64,000 nt of DNA. Source: Bacteroides uniformis. Lineage in GTDB: Bacteria > Bacteroidota > Bacteroidia > Bacteroidales > Bacteroidaceae. The stretch covers positions 2,369,501-2,433,500 of the forward strand of contig NZ_CP102263.1 in NCBI RefSeq assembly GCF_025147485.1. Direction: 5' to 3'. The position numbers were made by a program, and so were the translations under genes. Below the pieces are notes generated by a model, which was not told the origin of the DNA, ran no database searches, and saw nothing but the letters and a program-made list of their open reading frames with translations. Shown here piece by piece: positions 43,360 to 52,071 of the stretch (within the stretch, counting starts at the first letter, position 1; each line of letters opens with the position of its first letter).

Positions 43360-43384
43360 GAAGGTATCCTTTTCAGATACCTTC
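43360..43384 (-). terminator. original integrase terminator, now displaced
   Basis: GAAGGTATC (43360-43368) pairs with GATACCTTC (43376-43384), and on the minus strand CTTTTTGTTA follows. Before the composite transposon inserted at 43405-43409 this hairpin lay about 20-45 bases behind the integrase stop codon. It now sits 6.7 kb from it. Confidence 0.7.
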
Positions 43385-43702
43385 AATGACGGGCCGGTTG
43401 CATATTTACCCTAATTTCCGCAAGCGAATGAAATCAGAGATTGCCATGCATTTTTTAGTGAGTTTATTATCTTTACATTGTGTTTTAGTGAAACGAAGGT
43501 GCCAAAGGTCCACTCTTTTGCATAACTTCCCCTTACCCCATGAAGCGACTTGAGGCAATACGCATTACCCACCATTAGAATAAGGATTAGCCAAAATCCT
43601 GTTGAAAGGCTATTTTATACGCTGGATTCTCGGTATAGATGTTTAGCACGTACGTCCTTGAAGTCCTAATCCACTTTGCGGCAATCGAGATGTATTTGAA
43701 AA

Positions 43703-45147
43703 TATTGGTGTCCGGTAAAAGTTTGACCGAATCAAAAATACAAGGCTGAATCCCCTCTCGGAGGTCCAGCCTTTTTCGTTACCTTTGTTTCTGCTAAAAA
43801 ATAAATCAATAACGATGAACAAAGGTAGTCATTTCAACGGACAGCCGGCATATGGTCAGCTGATAAATTTGCTGGACAAGTCAAAAATTCTCCAAATCAG
43901 TCAAGAAAAGGGCGGCGAACGGTATGTCAAACACTTTGACGCCTGGCAGCATCTGCTGATAATGTTGTATGCCGTGATCAAACGGTTCGATTCGCTGCGG
44001 GAAATCACGGACTCGATGTTCCCTGAAGCGAGAAAGCTTGCCCATCTTGGGATAAGCATGATGCCCCGGCGCAGTACTCTGTCTGACGCAAATGCACGCA
44101 GGTCAGAGGGAATCTTTGAGGCAATCTATCGCGACCTGTACAAGACATACCGCAACGAACTTTCATCGGACAGCCGAAACAATCCATCTTCCAGTTGGAT
44201 AAACCGGCTGCAGATTATCGATTCGACGACAATCAGCCTGTTCTCCAACCTTATCTTCACGGGAGTCGGACGCCATCCGAAGACGGGGAAGAAGAAAGGC
44301 GGCATAAAGGTCCACACCAATATCCATGCAAACGAGGGAGTTTCTTCAGATATCAGGTTCACATCTGCCGCCACTAATGACAGTTTCATGCTCAAGCCGT
44401 CAAATTACACAAGCGGAGACATCGTTGCCCTGGACAGGGCCTACATCGATTACGCCAAGTTCGAGGAGCTGAGCCGGGCAGGTGTCATATATGTCACCAA
44501 GATGAAGAAGAATCTTGTCTATGAGGTTTCTGCTGATACCGATATACATGACAGAAAGTGGGTTGATGGCACTTCGGGAACGCCATGTGACATTCACGAA
44601 GAAGGTCAAAGATGGCGACGATATAAAGCACCATGCACGCATAGTCACCTACGTCGACCAAAAGAAAAGAGGGGCCAAGCTCATATCCCTCCTCACAAAC
44701 GACATGGAGATGAGCGCCGAGGATATTGTGGCAATCTACCGGAAACGCTGGGAGATAGAGCTGTTGTTCAAGCAGATAAAGCAGAACTTCCCCCTTCGGT
44801 ACTTTTACGGCGAAAGCGCCAATGCCATCAAAATCCAGATATGGATAACCCTCATCGCCAACCTTCTACTGATGGTGCTGAAGAAACGCATCAAACGCAG
44901 CTGGAGCTTCTCGGGATTGGCAACAATGGTCAGAATCATGTTAATGTATTACGTCAACCTCTACACCTTCCTCGAAGAACCCGACAAAGACTGGTCAAAA
45001 CTGGTAGCCGAGGCAGAATCGCCACCCAAGGAACTCCTGCTCTTTGGATAGAGGGGCTTACCAGACAAAACAAACACCCGCAATGCCTATCAAGTGACAC
45101 TGCGGGTAGGCGAATCGTACTACACTAAACTTTAGCGGACAGCAATG
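43703..45147 (+). mobile_element. IS4-type element nested in the left IS1380 copy
   Basis: The 1445-base element has terminal repeats that share TGTCCG followed by an A-rich TAAAAGTTT or TAAAGTTT. It is flanked by a 9-base duplication ATTTGAAAA (43694-43702 and 45148-45156), exactly at the point where the intact IS1380 copy reads through. It carries one transposase gene with a frameshift. Confidence 0.8.
43815..45051 (+). pseudogene. frameshifted IS4-type transposase
   Basis: The first frame (start M-N-K-G-S-H-F-N) holds the first Asp (I-D-S-T-T) and second Asp (A-L-D-R-A-Y-I-D). Near 44545 the coding sense moves to the +1 frame, which holds the Y-R-K-R-W-E-I-E-L-L-F-K motif with the catalytic Glu and ends at 45051. 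Joined, the two parts give a DDE transposase of about 412 residues. No slippery heptamer is evident at the shift, so a mutation is more likely than programmed frameshifting. Confidence 0.75.
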
Positions 45148-46597
45148 ATTTGAAAACGAAAGTCTTAATACGACTCGATATGGATAGGCCAAAATCCTTA
45201 ACGTTTAATTTTCGGATGATTGTTTTGTAGAAGTTCCTTATCAATGCAGTCATCAGCAGGTATACTGCATTTTCTGCCATGAATGACTTTGGCAAATGTT
45301 TCCATCCAAACCCGTTGTTCATGTCATCGAGGATTCTTTCCTTCCCACCGCACAGGTTATAGAACTCTACGACATCCCTTATGTCGGATTCGAAATCATT
45401 GGTAAGGATACACCGGTAGGTATATTCTCCTTCCCATAGCTCCCGTATGTCATCTGTTCTTCTTTGTCTTTGGATGACAAGACGGTATGGTTTCCCCTTC
45501 CACTTTTCTACGACAATCGAATTCAGCTCGAACCTGATTCCGTTGATCTCCTCAGCCTTCCATCCCCTGAGGGCGAACATGTCATCGTAAAAAGCGGAGC
45601 ATCTGTTGGCTCTGATATAGAAGTACTTGCAATGGGCCTTGACGGTATCTACAATCTCTTCGGAGCACGACCCACAATCCATACGAGCTCTATTTATATG
45701 AATGCCGTTACATTCCAGCCTGGTGAAGATTCTTTCCAATGTACACTGCTGGCAGAACCGGACATTCGTGTTGCCATCCCGATTTTCAATGCCGACAATA
45801 TGGTCACCTATAACGGCCACTCCCGGGCTGTATCCTGTGAACTTCTTGTATGTACGTTTGGCATCATACTTCTCCGTTTCAATGAACTGGTGGTCAAAAT
45901 CCAGATCGTAACCCTGCTCCTGACATAATTCTCCGGTAGCAATGAGAGACTTGACCAACAATTCGTTCATTGTGTCAGCTGTATTGAAGTCATATGATTT
46001 ACCTGAGTCTGGAGATGAATACGTTATGTTGTCTGTAGTCAGTTCTTTTATGGCGCGAAGAATCGTGTCTGCGCTGCAGGTTTTAAGTTTGGGATGCAGG
46101 GAAAGATGGGGCATGAGATGAGTGGATATGTCTTCAATGCACGAGCCGCCACAGAAGAATACGCACATGAGAGAACGGATGATTTCACTGTATTGGTAAC
46201 CATAGGTTCTGCTATGCAGTCCTAATGTGGAGTCGATTACGTCCGATAAAAGAGCATCAAATTGCTCCATGATTGAAAATATTCCGCCAAAAGGTGTGAT
46301 TGAATCGAATTTTATTTGTACTTTAGCCATGTCTGCTGAAGATTGGTTTGATTTTTATTGCAACACGAAGTTAAGTGAATCTTCTGACATGACAAAGCAC
46401 TGGGTAATACATTACTACTCAGTGCTTTAAATTATTCTTGTACAAAAGTGTTGCGGAAATTAGGTATATCAACAATTGAGGAAGCGTTATGCTTGTTTTG
46501 TTGTGACTCCACTCAAAATGCGGTGTTCCGGTTTCACGCTTCCATGTATTATCAGGTTCTTCCAAGAAACCTGGAAGGCGTAAAATAATCCACATTT

Positions 46598-47965
46598 ATG
46601 AAGCAGTATTGGTCTTTTTTCAAATCGGGCAAGTTTGCTTTTCTTGCCTTGTTCTTCGTATCACTTACGGTAATATCTTGTGACAACGATGACGATAACA
46701 ATGTTTCTCCCGATCCGCCTATTGAGAAAGGCGAAATTGAGCTTGCAGAAAATGCCCAAGCTCTCAACTATTTTGATTTTATCAATCCGAACGATGTGGA
46801 GATCTTAAATGCTGACACAACACAGATTCGTGTGAGCCAGGCATACCTGGATAAGATAAAGACAAAGGTAAACAAGAACGATGTGTTGTCTATATGGCGC
46901 AGCATCGACACGCCACCTTTCATTCGGAAGGTATCAAATGTATCGGCAAACGGAAAGGATGCTATTCTGACGACAACCCAAGGTACATTGGCAGACCTGA
47001 TAGAGCATGGCGACTTCAAGCTGAGCACGGAATTGTATGTTAACTACGGCGAGAAAGGCTTGAAGAACCGTTATTCCAAAGACGGCGTTTATCATCCCAG
47101 CGTGGTTATCTTCAGCGGTACAGAAGACAATGGCAAAAAGTATGCAACAGCCGAAGAGCTGCTGGCCCAAGAAGCTACATGGCATATTTTCAACAAGGAT
47201 GGAATAACCAATTATTCATACGAAGAAAAAGGCTTACGCATTGGACTGAAGGATGTACAGACCCACACAGCATTAGACCTTGAAATCGGCATCAACATTT
47301 CCTGGTTCAAATTACGTAACTTTGATTGCTACTTCACAGGTGAGTACAAACTGGATGGTCCTCTGTTCGTTGAATGGGATGTGAAGGATAAATCAAGCGG
47401 CGGTGAAGTCCCATTAGTCTATTATCCTCCTATTGTAGTTGTATTCCCGATAGCAGGTCCCATTCACATTTCGGTCATGGTTATACCCACTTTAACTATG
47501 GACTGTAATGCACATGCAAAAGGCACGATAGGCATAACTCTGCCCATGACTTTTGATTCTTCCTTTAAGCTGGGTCCTTCCTATGCAAGAGACAGAGGCT
47601 GGGTCTTTTATAAAGAATACAACCATTCGTTTAACTGCTATGTAGATCGAACCAACATCACTTACTCTGGTGAAGTGGCTGCAAGCCTGGGTGTATATTT
47701 CAAGACGGAAGTCAATATAGCCTATTGCGGAGGTCCTTTCGTTAAAGTAGGTCCTTCTGTTTCAACAGATCTGTCTGCAAGTGTAGTAACGGGTTCCGAC
47801 TATCAGTTCAAGGTCAACACCAGCGGCAAGTTTAAGCTGGCCGGTAAGACAGGAGCCGAATTGCATATAGTGGGATATTCGTTAGGCAAGTGGGAAACGG
47901 AATATGTTTTAGCGGAGAAAGATGCCTGGAATAAAGAATTTATAGTAGATATGTGGCCTAAGTAG
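46598..47965 (+). CDS. surface-type lipoprotein carried by the composite transposon
   Basis: The 455-residue protein has a lipoprotein signal peptide ending V-I-S-C (Cys28), followed by the acidic stretch D-N-D-D-D, which in Bacteroides favours export to the cell surface. The mature part is beta-rich with many Tyr, Gly and Val residues. It contains a hydrophobic stretch around 275-295 (Y-P-P-I-V-V-V-F-P-I-A-G-P) and ends in a repeated beta pattern. No family is recognised. It is the only intact gene in the transposon and lies 134 bases from the left IS, so IS-borne transcription may help to express it. Confidence 0.7.
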   Translation: MKQYWSFFKSGKFAFLALFFVSLTVISCDNDDDNNVSPDPPIEKGEIELAENAQALNYFDFINPNDVEILNADTTQIRVSQAYLDKIKTKVNKNDVLSIWRSIDTPPFIRKVSNVSANGKDAILTTTQGTLADLIEHGDFKLSTELYVNYGEKGLKNRYSKDGVYHPSVVIFSGTEDNGKKYATAEELLAQEATWHIFNKDGITNYSYEEKGLRIGLKDVQTHTALDLEIGINISWFKLRNFDCYFTGEYKLDGPLFVEWDVKDKSSGGEVPLVYYPPIVVVFPIAGPIHISVMVIPTLTMDCNAHAKGTIGITLPMTFDSSFKLGPSYARDRGWVFYKEYNHSFNCYVDRTNITYSGEVAASLGVYFKTEVNIAYCGGPFVKVGPSVSTDLSASVVTGSDYQFKVNTSGKFKLAGKTGAELHIVGYSLGKWETEYVLAEKDAWNKEFIVDMWPK

Positions 47966-48116
47966 GGCTTTTAGCGGATAAACCTCAATCAGTCATTAGA
48001 ACGAGAAAAGTAAAGCGACTGACTATTTTTATTCGTTCTAACGACCGAATTGGGTTAAAAGAGACAAAATGGGCGAGGAAGACCACTGAGCTTTCAGCCT
48101 ATTTTGTGACTTTCAC

Positions 48117-48388
48117 TTATAGTCTAAAACGATATAGCATTAATGAATTGTCTTCCTCGTCCATATTGGGTATGATATACGAATAATAATAGGGTGCCAT
48201 ATATCCCATTACTCTAAAATTCGTAGGAACGGATACATCTGCAATGAGCTTACCTTCTTTATAAATTTGCAGCCCATCTTTTTCTATATCCTTCTTTTTA
48301 TACGATCTGAATAAAGATTGATTGCTGATTACGTGTGTTGAAAATAGTTTAGGATATCTTTTGTCCGCCTGACTACTCTAATGCTATC
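48117..48388 (-). pseudogene. C-terminal remnant of a six-bladed beta-propeller-like protein
   Basis: The minus-strand frame ends at a TAA at 48117-48119 and reads F-R-V-M-G-Y-M-A-P-Y-Y-Y-S-Y-I-I-P, then L-M-L-Y-R-F-R-L. This resembles the end of Bacteroides beta-propeller lipoproteins. Upstream of about 48388 the frame meets stops. The rest of the gene is gone, so this is a fragment of the donor chromosome picked up by the transposon. The assignment is tentative. 48389-48553 holds a possible -7 box (TACTTTTG near 48452) but no gene. Confidence 0.45.
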
Positions 48389-48553
48389 CACTTTCTATCC
48401 ACCCTTATTTTTGTGACAGACTGTTGGCTGGATGCTCGTGGAAAATCGTTACTTTTGCAGCCGTTTTCAGGCAGGATAGGTTCATGTAATTGGGATAAAG
48501 TGGCATTAGCCGTAGGAATTCCTGCATCAGAAAGTGATTATTATCAACATAAA

Positions 48554-50153
48554 CCTAATTTCCGCAACACTTTTGTACAAGAATAATTTAAAGCAGTGAG
48601 TAGTAATATATTACTCAGTGCTTTGTCATGTTCGAAGATTTACTTAACTTCGTGTTGCGTAAAAATCAAACCAATCTTCAGCAGACATGGCTAAAGTACA
48701 AATAAAATTCGATTCAATCACACCTTTTGGCGGAATATTTTCAATCATGGAGCAATTTGATGCTCTTTTATCGGACGTAATCGACTCCACATTAGGACTG
48801 CGTAGCAGAACCTATGGTTACCAATACAGTGAAATCATCCGTTCTCTCATGTGCGTATTCTTCTGTGGCGGCTCGTGCATTGAAGACATATCCACTCATC
48901 TCATGCCCCATCTTTCCCTGCATCCCAAACTTAAAACCTGCAGCGCAGACACGATTCTTCGCGCCATAAAAGAACTGACTACAGACAACATAACGTATTC
49001 ATCTCCAGACTCAGGTAAATCATATGACTTCAATACAGCTGACACAATGACCGAATTGTTGGTCAAGTCTCTCATTGCTACCGGAGAATTATGTCAGGAG
49101 CAGGGTTACGATCTGGATTTTGACCACCAGTTCATTGAAACGGAGAAGTATGATGCCAAACGTACATACAAGAAGTTCACAGGATACAGCCCGGGAGTGG
49201 CCGTTATAGGTGACCATATTGTCGGCATTGAAAATCGGGATGGCAACACGAATGTCCGGTTCTGTCAGCAGTGTACATTGGAAAGAATCTTCACCAGGCT
49301 GGAATGGAACGGCATTCATATAAATAGAGCCCGTATGGATTGTGGGTCGTGCTCCGAAGAGATTGTAGATACCGTCAAGGCCCATTGCAAGTACTTCTAT
49401 ATCAGAGCCAACAGATGCTCCGCTTTTTATGAAGACATGTTCGCTCTCAGGGGATGGAAAGCTGAGGAAATCAACGGGATCAGGTTTGAGTTGAACTCGA
49501 TTGTCGTAGAAAAATGGAAGGGGAAACCATACCGTCTTGTCATCCAAAGACAAAGAAGAGCAGATGACATACGGGAGCTATGGGAAGGAGAATATACCTA
49601 CCGGTGTATCCTTACCAATGATTTCGAATCCGATATAAGGGATGTCGTAGAGTTCTATAACCTGCGCGGTGGGAAGGAAAGAATCCTCGATGACATGAAC
49701 AACGGGTTTGGATGGAAACATTTGCCAAAGTCATTCATGGCAGAAAATGCAGTATACCTGCTGATGACTGCATTGATAAGGAACTTCTACAAAACGATCA
49801 TCCGAAAATTAAACGTTAAGGATTTTGGCCTATCCATATCGAGTCGTATTAAGACTTTCGTTTTCAAATACATCTCGGTTGCCGCAAAGTGGATTAGGAC
49901 TTCAAGGACGTACGTGCTAAACATCTATACCGAGAATCCAGCGTATAAAATAGCCTTTCAACAGGATTTTGGCTAATCCTTATTCTAATGGTGGGTAATG
50001 CGTATTGCCTCAAGTCGCTTCATGGGGTAAGGGGAAGTTATGCAAAAGAGTGGACCTTTGGCACCTTCGTTTCACTAAAACACAATGTAAAGATAATAAA
50101 CTCACTAAAAAATGCATGGCAATCTCTGATTTCATTCGCTTGCGGAAATTAGG
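48554..50153 (+). mobile_element. right IS1380-type element, intact
   Basis: The 1600-base element begins and ends with CCTAATTTCCGCAA and its complement. It contains one intact transposase gene. It has no target duplication of its own (ATAAA on the left, TTTAC on the right), in keeping with its role as one end of a composite transposon. Confidence 0.85.
48687..49976 (+). CDS. IS1380-family transposase
   Basis: The 429-residue transposase begins M-A-K-V-Q-I-K-F-D-S-I-T-P-F-G-G-I and carries D-L-D-F-D-H-Q-F-I-E-T-E-K-Y and R-M-D-C-G-S-C-S-E-E-I, consistent with the DDE core of the IS1380 family. The frame is complete and probably active, and could also mobilise the whole composite unit. The end is at 49976, about 180 bases before the right terminal repeat; no second gene is seen in that stretch. 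Confidence 0.9.
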   Translation: MAKVQIKFDSITPFGGIFSIMEQFDALLSDVIDSTLGLRSRTYGYQYSEIIRSLMCVFFCGGSCIEDISTHLMPHLSLHPKLKTCSADTILRAIKELTTDNITYSSPDSGKSYDFNTADTMTELLVKSLIATGELCQEQGYDLDFDHQFIETEKYDAKRTYKKFTGYSPGVAVIGDHIVGIENRDGNTNVRFCQQCTLERIFTRLEWNGIHINRARMDCGSCSEEIVDTVKAHCKYFYIRANRCSAFYEDMFALRGWKAEEINGIRFELNSIVVEKWKGKPYRLVIQRQRRADDIRELWEGEYTYRCILTNDFESDIRDVVEFYNLRGGKERILDDMNNGFGWKHLPKSFMAENAVYLLMTALIRNFYKTIIRKLNVKDFGLSISSRIKTFVFKYISVAAKWIRTSRTYVLNIYTENPAYKIAFQQDFG

Positions 50154-50154
50154 T

Positions 50155-51390
50155 TTACCATTCCAGACGTTCCTTCACATTGTTCATCGCCTCTTTCAGG
50201 CTGCTGTTCATGACCCGCGCATAATGCTGCGTCATGCGTGTGGAGGCATGTCCGAGCATGACGGACACGTCCTGCAAGGGTACATTGTTGGCGAGCGTGA
50301 CGGTGGTCCCGAAAGTGTGCCTGGCCACATGCGTGGTCAGATTTTTCTTTATGCCGCAGAAATCGGCGATTTCCTTGAGGTAGCTGTTCATTTTCTGGTT
50401 GCACATGACAGGCAGGCAGCATCCTTTCTTTACGCAGATCGGATGTTCCCTGTATTTCTCCAATATGGCCAGTGGAACGGGCAGCAGCGGGATGTTGCTG
50501 ATGGAAGACGCTTTTCTGCGGTGTTCCAACTTGACCCTTCCTTTCCTTATCCACCAGTCACCGAGATTGTCCTGTACCAGGTTTTCACCACTCAGAGTGG
50601 CGACATCGGAGAACGCCAGACCGGTGAAGCACGCGAAGACAAATATGTCCCTGACCAGCTCGAGCCGTGGGATGGTGAATTTCTTTTTCATGACGGCCTG
50701 CAACTCGTCGTAGGTCAGGAATACCGGATCGGTCTCGTCCTGTTCCATCTTGTAACCGTAAAAGGGATTCTTACGCATCCATTCCTTTGCCAATGCCATG
50801 TTGGTGAATTTCTTGAAACATTTCATGTAGCGGACTATCGTGTTACGGCACAGTCCCCCCTCCGTTTTCAGGTAAATGTCAAACGCGCGGATGAACTCCG
50901 GTGTCAGCTCATGGAAGGTGATATCCTCCTTGCCGTAATAAGAGGGGATAAGCCGCTGCAATTTCTTCACCACGTTCTTGTACCGGTTGATCGTAACGGG
51001 AGAGTAGTCTATGCCTGTCAGTGTTTCCATTTCCTTGATGCCATCCTGCATGGTACCGAGCAATGTACGCATTTCGGTGTCTTTCCCGAAAACACGTTTC
51101 AGGATCAGTTTCGGGGTAATCAGGGCCTGTTCCAATACCAGTTCCTTGTGTTTCTCGAGGGCACGTGCGTGTAACTCCGCAATATAGGTATTCAATGCGA
51201 TGGATGCCCTGTCCCTGCCCTTGCTGCATCCTTTGGCCGCATTCCATAAGTTCAGAGGCACGCTTCTTTGGATACGGGCATCGTCGTAGCTCCCGTTGAT
51301 GGTTATCCGCATCAGTACGGGGGCCTCACCGTTTTTCAACAATTTCGTTTTGAGCACGAAAAAAAGAATGTTCATTGTTCCTTGTTTCAT
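50155..51390 (-). CDS. CTnDOT-type tyrosine recombinase (integrase)
   Basis: The 411-residue recombinase integrates and excises the conjugative element. Catalytic residues are K287 (or nearby), H354-x-x-R357 (H-V-A-R-H-T-F-G), H381 and nucleophile Y390 (Q-H-Y-A-R-V). At the place of the first catalytic Arg it has S261 (T-G-L-A-F-S-D), the same unusual substitution known from the CTnDOT integrase, which is also 411 residues long. The start at 51390 (M-K-Q-G-T-M) is favoured; 51375 is possible. The stop codon overlaps the TTTAC duplication of the composite transposon. Confidence 0.88.
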   Translation of the reverse strand: MKQGTMNILFFVLKTKLLKNGEAPVLMRITINGSYDDARIQRSVPLNLWNAAKGCSKGRDRASIALNTYIAELHARALEKHKELVLEQALITPKLILKRVFGKDTEMRTLLGTMQDGIKEMETLTGIDYSPVTINRYKNVVKKLQRLIPSYYGKEDITFHELTPEFIRAFDIYLKTEGGLCRNTIVRYMKCFKKFTNMALAKEWMRKNPFYGYKMEQDETDPVFLTYDELQAVMKKKFTIPRLELVRDIFVFACFTGLAFSDVATLSGENLVQDNLGDWWIRKGRVKLEHRRKASSISNIPLLPVPLAILEKYREHPICVKKGCCLPVMCNQKMNSYLKEIADFCGIKKNLTTHVARHTFGTTVTLANNVPLQDVSVMLGHASTRMTQHYARVMNSSLKEAMNNVKERLEW

Positions 51391-51527
51391 CACTTTTGTT
51401 TTTTTAGAGGTGTTACATCCAATTGTTTCGTCAAAACCGGATGGCATGAGGACGTGAAACGAAATGTTAAATTCGGTGGCTTTTTTGAGGGACTTGTGGA
51501 ATAGCCATAAAAATCCCATTTTTATCA

Positions 51528-51576
51528 GGTTCGAATTGCCTTTTGTATCCCGGGTTCGATTCCTTTTTTTATCCCG
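51528..51576. repeat. tandem direct repeat beside the integrase, possible arm-type sites
   Basis: Two adjacent units (51528-51552 and 51553-51576) share GGTTCGA at the start, a CTTTT run in the middle and ATCCCG at the end. They lie between the integrase gene and the presumed attachment core. Arm-type integrase sites in CTnDOT-like elements have this kind of position. Confidence 0.5.
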
Positions 51577-51635
51577 ATGGGAAATACCGAATTTTTAAAT
51601 TTATTTCACATTTTCAACTCCATCCGGTCATGTGT

Positions 51636-51645
51636 GCAAAATTAC
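51636..51645. other. candidate attachment-site core at the right end of the element
   Basis: GCAAAATTAC is the complement of GTAATTTTGC, which fits the GTAnnTTTGC core used by CTnDOT. It lies between the integrase with its repeats and the host tRNA-Phe. A matching left core could not be fixed: GCAAAA also occurs at 2214 and 1561, but neither keeps the TAC part. The site may also act as a minus-strand promoter (TAATTTTG). Confidence 0.4.
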
Positions 51646-51801
51646 TTTTTCACACCGGAGATTGAAATTGTCAAACAGTTGAAAAACAATGAAGTATGAT
51701 ACATATTTATGGCTTTTTCAAAAGCCTTAAAAAAAGCCACTGAACTGGCAAAATCCAACTTCACAAATATGTAATGAAATGCGTAGCGAGGGTAAAAAAA
51801 G

Positions 51802-51831
51802 AACCCTTGAACTATCTCTAATTCAAGGGTT
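51802..51831 (-). terminator. terminator of the tRNA-Phe transcript
   Basis: AACCCTTGAA (51802-51811) pairs with TTCAAGGGTT (51822-51831). On the minus strand a run of seven T follows, about 22 bases after the tRNA 3' end. Confidence 0.75.
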
Positions 51832-51852
51832 TTCTAAAATTGAAAAGCTTTT

Positions 51853-51928
51853 TGGTGGTGCCACCAGGAATCGAACCGGGGACACAAGGATTTTCAGTCC
51901 TTTGCTCTACCAACTGAGCTATGGCACC
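51853..51928 (-). tRNA. tRNA-Phe (GAA)
   Basis: The minus strand gives a full cloverleaf: acceptor GGTGCCA/TGGCACC, D arm AGCTC-AGTTGGT-AGAGC, anticodon loop ACTGAAAAT with anticodon GAA, T arm CCGGTTCGATTCCTGG, and an encoded CCA (51853-51855). It is 76 nt including CCA. It is intact and not the integration site itself, as the candidate core lies about 210 bases away. Confidence 0.95.
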
Positions 51929-52071
51929 ATGTTTATCTCTTTTGCGGTTGCAAAGGTAGTGAAACTTTTGGACTATGCAATAGCTTTCATAATAAAAAAC
52001 GCTGATAATTGGCTATATGGCTAATTATCAGCGTTTATGATTTGAGAAAAAATACTGAAAAAGTTTTATAG

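Larger units (their letters stand above)
43587..46330 (-). pseudogene. interrupted IS1380-type transposase
   Basis: The N-terminal 390 or so codons (46330 down to 45157) are nearly identical to the intact transposase at 48687-49976. The frame is broken after T-F-V-F-K by the IS4-type element, and the last 36 or so codons resume at 43702 and end at a TAA at 43587-43589. Differences from the intact copy include His/Arg, Asn/Thr, Cys/Trp, Asp/Glu, Thr/Ala and Cys/Arg changes. It cannot make a full transposase. Confidence 0.8.
43410..46464 (-). mobile_element. left IS1380-type element, split by an IS4-type element
   Basis: The left copy runs from 46464 (5' end) to 43410 (3' end) on the minus strand. 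Removing the IS4-type insertion and one copy of its 9-base duplication leaves about 1600 bases, the same as the intact right copy. The size and terminal repeats fit the IS612/IS614/IS942 group of Bacteroides (from memory). Confidence 0.8.
43410..50153. mobile_element. composite transposon with IS1380-type ends and TTTAC target duplication
   Basis: Two IS1380-type copies point outwards (left copy minus, right copy plus). Each ends in the inverted repeat CCTAATTTCCGCAA. The inner flanks of the two copies do not match, but the outermost flanks are both TTTAC (43405-43409 and 50154-50158), a 5-base duplication. The whole 6744-base unit therefore moved as one. The interior (46465-48553) carries a lipoprotein gene and a gene remnant. 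The copies differ at several residues, so it did not arise from a very recent duplication. Confidence 0.8.

Noticed and set aside
43299..43553. 84-codon frame entering the left IS end
   Set aside because: It reads through the integrase terminator and into the IS; codon content is not protein-like and the frame exists only because of the insertion.
44530..44560. Programmed frameshift in the IS4-type transposase
   Set aside because: No slippery heptamer or clear downstream stimulator is visible at the shift, so a mutation is the simpler reading.
51853..51928. tRNA-Phe as the integration site of the element
   Set aside because: The tRNA is intact, no copy of its 3' end was seen at the left side of the element, and the CTnDOT-like core lies about 210 bases away.
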